A DNA stretch of 47,698 bases from Myxococcales bacterium. GTDB taxonomy: Bacteria > Myxococcota_A > UBA9160 > SMWR01. Numbering within the stretch: position 1 is the first letter of the stretch; each line of letters begins with the position of its first letter. The notes under the pieces are model-generated. The model did not search any database and was not told the DNA's origin. It was given only the letters and a program-made list of their open reading frames with translations. Both the position numbers and the translations under genes were made by a program. Positions 7,828 to 16,486 of this stretch are shown one piece after another. The stretch lies in the NCBI GenBank assembly GCA_013215605.1, contig JABSQW010000189.1, positions 1 through 47,698 of the forward strand, given 5' to 3'.

Positions 7828-9293
7828 AAGCGGTAGATCGGCTCGCCCGGGTGGTTCGACCCGATCTCGCGGATTCGCTCGGGGTCATTCGTGTTCCGGA
7901 GCCACGTGATCGGTGTACCGCCCATTGGATCGTTGTGCAGGAGCCCGCTGCTCTCCGCGTGGTAGGGGCGACAGCGAAACGCTCGGTGTTTGGTCAACGG
8001 CCACACATGCCGGAGCTGACCCCGCGGATTCACGATGACCACACCGCTTTCGATGCCGGCTTCGTTCAGCTTGTGCTCGAGGTCCGACCGAACACACCAG
8101 TAGTTGTTCGAGAGTTCGCCATAGACGATCGGATAGGTGTACGCGGCACCGGCGACGAGGATGAGCCACACGATGGCCTCGCCACCAACGCGGGGAATGC
8201 GGACTCGTCCCGCCAGCCACGCCAGTGACACGGCCGCAGCCGGGATCGCGGCGAGATAGGCCGCGTGCCAGAAGCGCGCTCCGTAAGAAACACCGTGATA
8301 CCAGTAGAGCGCGTAGCCGAGCGGGACGCTGATTGCCGTGAACGCGAGCGCCGGCGAGCGCCGGGCGACGGCCAGCAGACCCGCGAGCGCGATGAGCGCT
8401 CCGCCCGGAAAGCCCAGGAACAGCCGATCGAAGTAGCGGGCATTCCGACGGAGGTTCCCGAATGCCATCTCCACGGTGTAGCCAGCGACCGCGTTGCGCG
8501 CTCCGCAGCCGTGATCCACGCCGAATCCGAGGGCGTTGCAGCCGGGTCGGTGACTGTCGTCGAAATAGACGTCTTGCGGAAAGATCAATGGCGAACCCGT
8601 GAGCCTCGCGTTATCGGCGGCCAAGAGGACGGGCCCCGCGGCGGCGAGCGCAATGAGCAGCCCCGCCGCGGGTCGCATCGCGGGATTGCGAAACGCACGC
8701 CAAGCCCCCCAGGCGAGGAGAGGGCCGCCCGCCACCGCGAAGTCGAAGGGGCGGGTGAGCGCGAGCAGCGCAAGTGCGGCGCCGGCGCGCGCCCACCGCG
8801 CGACGCTGGGAAGCGGACCCCCAATCGCTGCCGCGGCGAGCAGCAGCAGGGCGAGCGAGAGCGTATGGCTCATGAACGACGCGCCGAGGGTCCAAACGCC
8901 GGGCGACAGCGCTGCGATACCGCAGGCGATTCGCGTGGTTCGCGCGTCGAAATGGGGAGAGAACGCCGACCACGCGAGCCACGGAAGAGTCGCCGAAATC
9001 AGGGGATTGACGATCCATGGAAGATCGATCGCGACGCCGCCCGCGAGCACCACCGGCCAACCCGGTGGAAAGATCGCGTACCACTCTGGCCAGAGGATCT
9101 GAAACTCGCGCGCCAGCAAATCCCCGTCGATCGGTGTCGGCGCGACGCGCGCAAAGTGCGTGAAGATCCGAGCCTGGAGGAGGTAGGCGATGCCGTCCTG
9201 GACGTGCGGAATGCCGCCCAATGCGAAGCGGGCCGCGATTGCTGACGCCGCGAAGGAAAGCGCGGAGAGCGCGGCGAGAAGAGGCTTCGGCAC
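7749..9293 (-). CDS. GT39-like polytopic glycosyltransferase
   Basis: A 514-residue membrane protein. The first segment is followed by HVQDGIAYLLQARIF (30-44), the first-loop motif of GT39-like enzymes, where an acidic pair is usual; here Asp33 is kept but the next residue is Gly rather than Glu. A string of hydrophobic helices runs to about residue 390, followed by a roughly 115-residue soluble domain with NDP and a YRFYW patch that matches the tail of the larger paralogue at 11644-13827. It probably transfers a lipid-linked sugar in the periplasm. It is divergent from the LTA-synthase-like gene, with 84 bases between starts if that gene begins at GTG 9378. Confidence 0.7.
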   Translation of the reverse strand: MPKPLLAALSALSFAASAIAARFALGGIPHVQDGIAYLLQARIFTHFARVAPTPIDGDLLAREFQILWPEWYAIFPPGWPVVLAGGVAIDLPWIVNPLISATLPWLAWSAFSPHFDARTTRIACGIAALSPGVWTLGASFMSHTLSLALLLLAAAAIGGPLPSVARWARAGAALALLALTRPFDFAVAGGPLLAWGAWRAFRNPAMRPAAGLLIALAAAGPVLLAADNARLTGSPLIFPQDVYFDDSHRPGCNALGFGVDHGCGARNAVAGYTVEMAFGNLRRNARYFDRLFLGFPGGALIALAGLLAVARRSPALAFTAISVPLGYALYWYHGVSYGARFWHAAYLAAIPAAAVSLAWLAGRVRIPRVGGEAIVWLILVAGAAYTYPIVYGELSNNYWCVRSDLEHKLNEAGIESGVVIVNPRGQLRHVWPLTKHRAFRCRPYHAESSGLLHNDPMGGTPITWLRNTNDPERIREIGSNHPGEPIYRFYWNVTTGASSIDRWDGTAFESLAGD

Positions 9294-9377
9294 CGTTTCA
9301 TGTTGCCAGACCGGTGGTCGGTGTTCCAGCGCTCCAACTGCGATTCGCGAGCACCCGCCTGCTATCCTTCGACTCGC

Positions 9378-11669
9378 GTGAAAACCACTGGTCGATACGA
9401 ACCCAAGCTCGCCGCGTTCGCGATCCTGTCGGTTCTGCTGTCTCCTTTCGCGTTTCGCGCGGCGCTCCTCTGGGATCGCGCAAACACAGGGCTCGCGCTG
9501 CAGGACGCACGCGGCTTCCTATCGGACGCGGCCACCGCGTTCACGTGTCTCGCACTGGTGATCCTCGCGGCGAGAGTACGCGGTGTGATCGGGTTCGCGA
9601 TCGCGATCTTCTGGGCTGCCATCCAGTACGGCAATTACGAATACGTCCGGGTCCTCGATGCGCTCGCGAGCATTTACGATATCGGATACCTGGGCGAGAG
9701 CACGTTCGTTCTGGGCTCCGCACTGGTGATTTCGACGCCCATTCTCCTCACGTCGGTGCTGATCGGTACCGGGCTTCTGGTGGCGCCAACGCTGCGTCGA
9801 ACGCCCCTGTGGGCGGCCGGGGTATTCGCCGCGATCGCTGCCCTGGGATACTCGGTCTACGCGATGTGGCCGTGGAGCGACGAGGTCTCCGTCTGGCGCC
9901 AGACGAATTTCATTGCGCACAACGCGGTGCGTCTCGCGCGCGATGCGTCAGATGACGAGACCGACGGGCGCCGGTTCCCCAATTCACCTGCTGCGATGCT
10001 CGACCTGGTTCCCGAGCTCGCCGTCGATTTCGACGGCCAGCCAATCCTTCCGCTCGATCGTCGAAACACGAACGTGATGCTCCTCATCCTCGAGTCCGTC
10101 TCCGGGCTCCACGTGCCGAGTATCGCTGCGGTCCACGGGCACGAGTCTGAGGTCCCCATGGCCGGTCTCGACCGTTTCGCGAGAGAGAACGTGACGTTCA
10201 CGTCGTTCATTACGCAGCAACGCAAGACCGCGAGGGGACTCTACGCACTTCTCTGCGGGGAGTTCCCCGCGCTGATGCACGGCCCCCTGAAGCTCGGCGC
10301 GTACGCCGCAGGTGATCGGACGTGCCTGCCCGCCGCTCTCAAGAACGCGGGCTACGCCACGGCCTACATCCAGGCGGCTCCGTTGGCCTTCCACATGAAG
10401 GGACAGTTCATGCCGCGCGCGGGCTTCGAGCGTGTCCACGGACACGACTACTTCGAGCGCGAACATCTGCGTACATTCTGGGGGGTCGACGATCGCACCC
10501 TGTTCGAGCAGACGCTCGATCTCGTGTCGGAGCTCGACGCTGGCGATCGACCCTGGTTCCTCACCCTACTCACTGTGGGGACCCACCACCCCTACAGCAT
10601 CCCCGACGACTTCCTCCCGGACGAGGAGGACCCCGACGTTCGAGCCTACCGCTACCTCGACGAGGCGCTCGCGGAGTTCTTAGCGAGCCTGAGCGAGACC
10701 GGTGTCCTCGACGACACGGTCGTCCTCATCACGTCCGATGAGGCCAAGGGCTTCCGCGGCGGCAACTACTGGCTGAACCGGCTGAGCCAGAACTGGGGAT
10801 TCCTCGTCGTCTCACTGCCCGACGCCCCCCGGCTCGAAGTGGACGAGACGTTCTCCCAGATCGACCTCGCGGCGTCCGTTCTCGATCTGCTCGGTTTGAG
10901 CGACCAGGCCGCTCAGCTGTTCGGCCGGAGCGTGTTCCGCCACTACGACTCCGGCCGCTGGATCTTCTTCGCGAACGGTAACAAGCGCGACGTCGGAGCA
11001 CTCGACCCCGAAGGTGACGTGCTCCTGTGCGTCGACAATTTTCGGAAATGTAAACGGCACACACCAAGAGACGAGCGGATCTTCGCGTCGGGGCCGACAC
11101 TTCGTGAGTGGCGGGAGGAACGCGACGGAATCGTTTCCGAGATGGCGGCGAGGAGTCTGCACACGCGGCCCGTTCTCGCGAAGCAGAGCATCTTCCCCCT
11201 GCTCGTGGAACCCGACGTCCGTGTCGACAATGCGAACACACGAATTCTGTTCGGCGGTCAACACCTGACGCTCGCGTCGGACCAATGGATCGAGGTGGAA
11301 TTCGATCTCCTGGTGCGCGGCGAGGCAGCCTCGAGGATCCGCTTCTGGCACACGCTGATGGCCGGCGGCGGGCGACGAGAACTCTTCAATTCCGAGCGTG
11401 AGCTCGTGGGCGGTGACCGCCTCCGCATCCGCTACAGCTACGCCCCCACAGTCGTCCGGCACAACGTACAGAGCCGGGCCTTCGCGCAACTGGTGGCTGG
11501 CACGGCGCTCGATCTGCACTTCGCGAACGCCAAGATGGTCCTCCACCGCGACGGCGCACCACCGGGTCCAGGGGTCACGGAGATCCGGGACGAACTCGAC
11601 AAGGGCGCCCAACCCGTCGACGACGCTTCGGCCCGAACTGGACTCAGCCAGGGCACTCGGGCGTCGTGA
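9378..11669 (+). CDS. LTA-synthase/sulfatase-fold membrane phosphotransferase-like protein
   Basis: A 763-residue protein with four or five N-terminal membrane helices (about residues 11-163) and an extracytoplasmic alkaline-phosphatase-superfamily domain from about 230. Landmarks match the LtaS/OpgB class: NVMLLILES with Glu239, the nucleophile context RKTARGLYAL (Thr284), and TVGTHHPYS (His403/404). The usual late DH metal pair reads SDE here (Asp454-Glu455), an unusual ligand. Residues after about 610 form a beta-rich extension. Family members move phosphoglycerol or phosphoethanolamine from a phospholipid to an envelope glycan. I choose GTG 9378 because an ATG at 9300 would leave six bases to the divergent gene; neither start has a good ribosome site. 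The last 26 bases overlap the convergent GT-C gene. Confidence 0.75.
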   Translation: MKTTGRYEPKLAAFAILSVLLSPFAFRAALLWDRANTGLALQDARGFLSDAATAFTCLALVILAARVRGVIGFAIAIFWAAIQYGNYEYVRVLDALASIYDIGYLGESTFVLGSALVISTPILLTSVLIGTGLLVAPTLRRTPLWAAGVFAAIAALGYSVYAMWPWSDEVSVWRQTNFIAHNAVRLARDASDDETDGRRFPNSPAAMLDLVPELAVDFDGQPILPLDRRNTNVMLLILESVSGLHVPSIAAVHGHESEVPMAGLDRFARENVTFTSFITQQRKTARGLYALLCGEFPALMHGPLKLGAYAAGDRTCLPAALKNAGYATAYIQAAPLAFHMKGQFMPRAGFERVHGHDYFEREHLRTFWGVDDRTLFEQTLDLVSELDAGDRPWFLTLLTVGTHHPYSIPDDFLPDEEDPDVRAYRYLDEALAEFLASLSETGVLDDTVVLITSDEAKGFRGGNYWLNRLSQNWGFLVVSLPDAPRLEVDETFSQIDLAASVLDLLGLSDQAAQLFGRSVFRHYDSGRWIFFANGNKRDVGALDPEGDVLLCVDNFRKCKRHTPRDERIFASGPTLREWREERDGIVSEMAARSLHTRPVLAKQSIFPLLVEPDVRVDNANTRILFGGQHLTLASDQWIEVEFDLLVRGEAASRIRFWHTLMAGGGRRELFNSERELVGGDRLRIRYSYAPTVVRHNVQSRAFAQLVAGTALDLHFANAKMVLHRDGAPPGPGVTEIRDELDKGAQPVDDASARTGLSQGTRAS

Positions 11670-13827
11670 AATGCTTCCAGCCCTCGCTCAGCCAATGATC
11701 CATATGAGTATTGATCCGCCAGGTGTGGAATCGGCCGTCGGCGAGCGCGACGACGTAGGATTCACGTCCCTGCACGGCGAAGGGCCAAGAGGGTTCGCCG
11801 GCGGGCTGGATGTCGAGCCAGCGCGTCTTCCGCCGGTGATGGGGATTCCACGTGAACTCCACGAGCGTGGTCGATTCCGAGCCTGCCAGCGATGCGTCTG
11901 GCTCCGGTGGATCGTCCGAACAGATGGGACGGACTCGAAGAAGATCGCTCTCCAAGCAGAACCACGTGTTCTTGCATATCGGCGGCATCAACTCCTGGGG
12001 GCCCGTGTAGCCGTAGGGGATGTCGCTCGCTGCAAGGTCCGCCAGCCGCAGGAGCTCGACCTTGCAGCCTTCTCGCAACCACAGCATCACGTAGCCCACG
12101 CGATCGGGAAAGTACGCCATCAGCTCCTTGTTGCGATCGACGCCGATGTGGTTCACCCAGAGAACGTCGTTCTCGAGATCCGGATCGTTGTCCGGCCTCC
12201 AGAGCACGAAGTTTCCGGAACCGCGACACGGCGCCACGAAGGGACGCTGCGAAAAGATGACGACGCGTTCATCGTCGAGCTCCCGCACGGCTCGATGGGG
12301 AAAGTTGCTCTGGAAGGCCATCAATCGCATCGCGCCGGCGCGCTTGGGCGCGTAGCCGGCAAGGGAAACCAGCACGAGGGCGACGGTCAGTGCGGCGGGC
12401 AGGAATCGCGCGGTGGGGAACGTGGATCCGGCCAGCGCATCCACGGCGACCTTGTACCCCACGCCCGTGAGAATCAGGACCGGCCAGACGAGCTCCATGA
12501 AGTAGACCGGCCCGAAGCTGTCTATGCCCGAGTGGCGCTGGAAGAAGTGCGTGGCGAGGAAACACACCGCCGACGCGCGGAACCAGCGCGCTCGCGTCGC
12601 ACCCAGCGCGAGCAGTGCAATCAACAGGCTCGACGGCCAGCCGAAGAGCGCGGTGTTGAGCCGAAACAGCGTGTTCGCGCTGATCGCGAGGTGCCACGGG
12701 ATATCGCGCACGCGCGGAACGTCGCCGCCACTCTCGAGATAGTCTCGCGGCATCCCCGCGAACTCGAAGTCGTTTGCCTGGGAGTACTCGACGATTTGTT
12801 GATACGCAGTGGTCAGCGGCGAACCGTTCTGAATCTGGTTGACGAGCAGGAAGGCAATCGCAAAGACGAGTGCCGGAACCGCGAAAGCGACCAGCTCTCG
12901 TGGCCGCGGGCGCCGCAGGATCGGCCACAGCGTGAACGCGAGGAACGGAAGCCCGACTCCGAGCGCGGCGAGGGGACGGATGAAGAACGCGATACCGAAG
13001 CACGCCGCAACTCCGGCGAACGAGCGGAGTGGCGCGTCGGGTTCGCGGGTTCGCAGGAAGAACCACGTCATCCACGCGAGCCCGGTGATGCAGCTCGTGT
13101 GCGAGAGATCCGTGGCGGCCCCGAGCATCAGCATGGGCGAGCTGACGTAGAGCAACAAGACGATGCGCGCACCGCCCGCGCCGAGCACCCGGCTCGCCAC
13201 GCGCACCGCGGCGATCGCCGTGAGCCCGGAGCAGAGCGGACTCATGAGCCAGGGGACACCGAAGAGGTAGCCGACGGCGAGAATCGCAGGCCAGCCGACG
13301 AAGTACTGCGCGTAGAGGCGGCCGTCGTTGACCATGAAGCCGCGGGAGAAGAAATCCGGCATGGGGTGCGACTCGGCGAACAGGCGCCCCGATGCCAACA
13401 GCTGGCCCATGAAGCGGTAGGAGCTCTCGTCATCGGCGAAGGACGCGTTGCCGAGCAGCAGGAAGCGAAGCGAGAGCGGGATGCCGATCCCAGCGATGGC
13501 CGCCGCAATGATGAGCAGACGATCGTCGGCCAGGCGAGGCCAGACGGCGCTCCTACCCATCAGCACCGCGATGCGGGCGAGCGAGAGGGAAAGCGCCCCC
13601 GCCGCCAGCGCGGAGAAGCAGCTCCAAACGGCGACGAAGGTGAGCACGCCCTGCCTCGGAAACGCGACTCTGCCGAGGTCGAGGGGAAATCCGTCCGCGT
13701 ACTTGTCGCCCACTGCGAAGAAGCCGGCGAGAAGCCCCACCGCGACCGCCGCGGGCCAGACGATGCCGAGCGCGACGCGCAGACCTTCAGTCACGGTGCC
13801 GCGTCCCGAGCCCGAAGAAGCACTCAC
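11644..13827 (-). CDS. Large GT39-like polytopic glycosyltransferase with soluble C-terminal domain
   Basis: A 727-residue protein. After about three helices it shows ASFADDESSYRFMGQLL (128-144), the acidic first-loop motif (Asp132, Asp133, Glu134) of GT39/PMT-type GT-C enzymes, then more helices to about 490. The remaining 230 residues are soluble and rich in Trp and Cys, including a segment NDPDLENDVLWVNH that parallels the tail of the GT-C protein at 7749-9293. Expected action is sugar transfer from a polyprenyl carrier on the periplasmic side. The GTG at 13827 follows GGAGG by ten bases; a longer frame to 13944 exists. It converges with the LTA-synthase-like gene (26-base overlap) and is divergent from the GT-C remnant. 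Confidence 0.75.
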   Translation of the reverse strand: MSASSGSGRGTVTEGLRVALGIVWPAAVAVGLLAGFFAVGDKYADGFPLDLGRVAFPRQGVLTFVAVWSCFSALAAGALSLSLARIAVLMGRSAVWPRLADDRLLIIAAAIAGIGIPLSLRFLLLGNASFADDESSYRFMGQLLASGRLFAESHPMPDFFSRGFMVNDGRLYAQYFVGWPAILAVGYLFGVPWLMSPLCSGLTAIAAVRVASRVLGAGGARIVLLLYVSSPMLMLGAATDLSHTSCITGLAWMTWFFLRTREPDAPLRSFAGVAACFGIAFFIRPLAALGVGLPFLAFTLWPILRRPRPRELVAFAVPALVFAIAFLLVNQIQNGSPLTTAYQQIVEYSQANDFEFAGMPRDYLESGGDVPRVRDIPWHLAISANTLFRLNTALFGWPSSLLIALLALGATRARWFRASAVCFLATHFFQRHSGIDSFGPVYFMELVWPVLILTGVGYKVAVDALAGSTFPTARFLPAALTVALVLVSLAGYAPKRAGAMRLMAFQSNFPHRAVRELDDERVVIFSQRPFVAPCRGSGNFVLWRPDNDPDLENDVLWVNHIGVDRNKELMAYFPDRVGYVMLWLREGCKVELLRLADLAASDIPYGYTGPQELMPPICKNTWFCLESDLLRVRPICSDDPPEPDASLAGSESTTLVEFTWNPHHRRKTRWLDIQPAGEPSWPFAVQGRESYVVALADGRFHTWRINTHMDHWLSEGWKHFTTPECPG

Positions 13828-13937
13828 GCGATCCCGACCTCCGGACGCTGTCCTCGACGCATTGGAACTCTGCAACAGGACGGACCCGAGCCCCCGGTCG
13901 ACATCGGAAACGAAGTGTACCCTAATCGACCCGCACC

Positions 13938-14252
13938 ATGACAAGACGAACTCGAAGCTTTGGGCTCCTGATCGCGCTGCTCACGATGTTCGCGGTAGCC
14001 AAGACGCAGCTCGACATCGGTCTCGGCCCCAGCGCCCGTGACGCCGACTAGTACTTCACCATTGCGCGCTCGATCGCGCTCGGCGAGGGGTTGCGCTCGA
14101 CCCTGTCGCTCTACTACCAGGGCTTCAAGGAGTTCCCGCACTTCGTGCGCGGCCTGCGACCGCATTCGCTTCGCCTCGTGAAGGAGTTCGGAAAAGGAGG
14201 CGCCGCCATTCGCCTGCTCGCTTTGCGCGACCCGGACGACGCCGCGCCGTAA
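13938..14252 (+). pseudogene. Decayed GT-C glycosyltransferase gene with amber stop and internal deletion
   Basis: From ATG 13938 the frame reads a signal-anchor-like helix and then ARDAD, and meets TAG at 14049-14051. The same frame continues as YFTIARSIALGEGL and FKEFPHFV, then PHSLRLVKEFGKGG and LLALRDPDD to a TAA at 14250-14252. A helix followed by DADYYFTIARSIALGEG is the classic N-terminus of a GT39-type protein, so the stop replaces a tyrosine codon one base away (TAC to TAG). The total is only about 104 codons against 450-550 expected, and the second half looks like a C-terminal tail, so most of the middle is probably deleted. There is no ribosome site. It lies next to intact GT-C genes. 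A single-base sequence error would explain the stop but not the missing middle. Confidence 0.6.
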
Positions 14253-14315
14253 ACGCCCGAGCTGAAAGCGCGTGAATCCATCGAAGAGCTCGGCTGCGCC
14301 CAGGTGTCGCCGGGT

Positions 14316-15269
14316 TCAAGACGTTGCGAGCGCGCGGCGCAGCACCTCCCCGACCTCGCGTGTGTTGCGCTTCGACGGCTCCGCTCCCGGCAGGAGAGCC
14401 GATCCGTGGAAGGTCCCCGCGTAGGAGTGCAGCTCGCACGGCACACCGGACTGCAGCAACCGCACCGCGTATTCGATGCCCTCGTCGCGCAGCGGATCGA
14501 ACTCCATCGTCGAAACGTAGGCGGGCGGCAGCCCCGAGAGGTCCTTCGCTCGCGCGGGTGCGGCATAGGGGGACACTTCGCCTGTGTGGTTCGGACCCAG
14601 GTAGTGCCTCCAGCTCCACACGGCGTTCGGTCGGTTCCACAGCGGGGTGTCGTTGAACTCCTTCATCGAGGGCGTCTCGAGGCGATCGTCGAGCTCCGGG
14701 ATCTCGAGCAGCTGGAAGCAGAGCGGCGGCCCCCCGCGGTCGCGCGCGAGCAGGGCGGTGGCCGCGGCGAGTCCGCCGCCGGCGCTCTGGCCGGCCACCG
14801 CGATGCGCGCGGGATCGATCCCGAGGTCGTCGGCATTGGCGGCGGTCCACTGCAGGCCCGCGTAGCAATCCTCGAGGCCGGCCGGGAATGGATGCTCGGG
14901 CGCGAGTCGATATTCGACCGACACGACCAGCGCGTCGAGCTCCGCCGCATACGCCTGACACCAGGGATCCATCATCTCGATGCTTCCCGTCATGAAGCCG
15001 CCGCCATGGATCTCGAAAACGCAGGGGCGCAGGCCCTTCGCGACGGCCTTGGGACGGTAGACCCGGATCGGTACGGGCGGTGCGCCGTCGGGGCCCGCGA
15101 TGCTGCGGTCTTGTTTCTCGACATCGTCGCGATCCGGAGTCGGGCTGCCGAACAGCTCCGCGCGCGCGCCGCGCATCTCCTGGATCATCTCCAGCGTCGA
15201 GAAGTCCGTGACGGTCGGGAGTACGGGGAGGATGTCCTTGAAGGCCGGGTCGTACTTGCGTTCGCTCAT
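14316..15269 (-). CDS. Alpha/beta hydrolase, HSL-type esterase
   Basis: A 317-residue cytoplasmic carboxylesterase of the hormone-sensitive-lipase class. It shows the oxyanion motif HGGG (88-91), nucleophile GQSAGG (Ser162), acid EFDPLRDEG (Asp258) and base GTFHGS (His288), all in the right order, and the length is typical. The RLAPEHPFPA motif after the oxyanion loop is also characteristic. Its start is nine bases from the P450 stop, so it is the last gene of a leftward operon aldo/keto reductase - P450 - esterase. A likely job is opening an ester or lactone made or exposed by the P450. Confidence 0.9.
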   Translation of the reverse strand: MSERKYDPAFKDILPVLPTVTDFSTLEMIQEMRGARAELFGSPTPDRDDVEKQDRSIAGPDGAPPVPIRVYRPKAVAKGLRPCVFEIHGGGFMTGSIEMMDPWCQAYAAELDALVVSVEYRLAPEHPFPAGLEDCYAGLQWTAANADDLGIDPARIAVAGQSAGGGLAAATALLARDRGGPPLCFQLLEIPELDDRLETPSMKEFNDTPLWNRPNAVWSWRHYLGPNHTGEVSPYAAPARAKDLSGLPPAYVSTMEFDPLRDEGIEYAVRLLQSGVPCELHSYAGTFHGSALLPGAEPSKRNTREVGEVLRRALATS

Positions 15270-15278
15270 GCCGCCATA

Positions 15279-16466
15279 CTATCGGATGCTTACGTCGAGA
15301 CGCTCGGGCCCGTACTCGAGGAACACGGGCACGCCGGACCACCGGAAACCCGGGACGAGTTCCATGGCGCCGACGTCGAAGTGGCGCAGGTAGGCGAGAA
15401 CCGCCTCGCGGGCCACCATCCGCGCGAGGCCTGCACCAACACACAGGTGCGTCCCTCCGGCGAAGGCGAGATGTCGGGGAATCCCACGGTCGAGTCGGAA
15501 CACGTCGGGATCGTCGTAGACGTCTTCGTCGCGGTTCGCCGAGGCGATCCCCACGACAACGCGCTCGCCAGGCTCGATGCTGACACCACCGATCTTCGTC
15601 TTCGCGGTGCAGTTGCGGATCACGAACAGGACCGGCGGATCGATGCGCAGGCTCTCCTCGACGAAAGCCGAAACGAGTGAGGAGTCGTCCCTCAGCTTTT
15701 CGTGCAGGACGGGGTCGCGAAGCAGTCGGTAGAGCATGCTCCCGATCAGGTTCGTGCTGGTCGAGATTCCGCCGAGAATGATCTGGGCGATCAGCGTGCG
15801 GAGCACGATCTGCGACGGTCTCGCGCCGCCGACATCGGCCTTCGCGAGCCGCGTGACAATGCCGTCCGCCGCGCCCGGTCGGCTGCGCTCCTCGCTGAGC
15901 GCGTCGATGTAGCCGGAGAATTCGGGGAACGCTCCGGCCAACCCCTCGCCGCGCTCCGTGCGGTTGGTCTCGGGCCACGTGCTGTGCAGCAGCTCGCGCG
16001 ACCATACGACCACCCGGCGCGCGTCGGCCTTGGGAAAGCCCATCAGATCGAGGCTGACGTAGTTGGGGAGCTGGTCGGTAAACTCGCTCACGAGCTCGGC
16101 CGAGCCCTGTGCAGCGATCCCCGACAGGAGTTCGTCGGCCGTCTCTCGGGTGAAGTGTTCTCGTGCGGTGACATCCCGACGGGTGAAGCCCGACCGTACG
16201 ATGCGCCGCAGCAACGTGTGACGCGGCGGATCCATCTCCCCGAGACTGCGCTCCTCCTCGGGAACCTCGACGGACTTGAGACCGTTCGCGTTGCTGAAGG
16301 TGCGCGGATCGCGCAGCACTTCCCAACAGTCGAGCCACCGCGCGACATACACGTAGCCCGGATACGGCCGGTTGACAGGCGCCTCGCGGCGCCACTTGCG
16401 CATCGTCTCCCAGAGCTGCTGTGTCTGATGGTGGTCGAAGAGATCGACCTGGGACTCGCTCGACAT
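15279..16466 (-). CDS. Cytochrome P450 (with aldo/keto reductase and esterase)
   Basis: A 395-residue soluble bacterial class-I type P450. The heme-binding loop is FAGGTHLCVGAGLAR with Cys342; ExxR is EESLR (Glu271, Arg274). The I-helix reads GGISTSTN (232-239), lacking the acidic residue of the normal (D/E)T oxygen-activating pair. It needs a ferredoxin and reductase, and none are encoded in this window. I start at the ATG at 16466, at the first recognisable P450 sequence; the frame stays open upstream but runs into the aldo/keto reductase gene. Only 20 bases separate it from that gene's stop, supporting co-transcription. Confidence 0.9.
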   Translation of the reverse strand: MSSESQVDLFDHHQTQQLWETMRKWRREAPVNRPYPGYVYVARWLDCWEVLRDPRTFSNANGLKSVEVPEEERSLGEMDPPRHTLLRRIVRSGFTRRDVTAREHFTRETADELLSGIAAQGSAELVSEFTDQLPNYVSLDLMGFPKADARRVVVWSRELLHSTWPETNRTERGEGLAGAFPEFSGYIDALSEERSRPGAADGIVTRLAKADVGGARPSQIVLRTLIAQIILGGISTSTNLIGSMLYRLLRDPVLHEKLRDDSSLVSAFVEESLRIDPPVLFVIRNCTAKTKIGGVSIEPGERVVVGIASANRDEDVYDDPDVFRLDRGIPRHLAFAGGTHLCVGAGLARMVAREAVLAYLRHFDVGAMELVPGFRWSGVPVFLEYGPERLDVSIR

Positions 16467-16486
16467 GGCTGGTTCCCGCCTGGCGT

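Noticed and set aside
11398-13941. 847-residue open frame opposite the large GT-C gene
   Set aside because: It is highly charged without domains, whereas the minus strand encodes a membrane protein with the GT39 motif.
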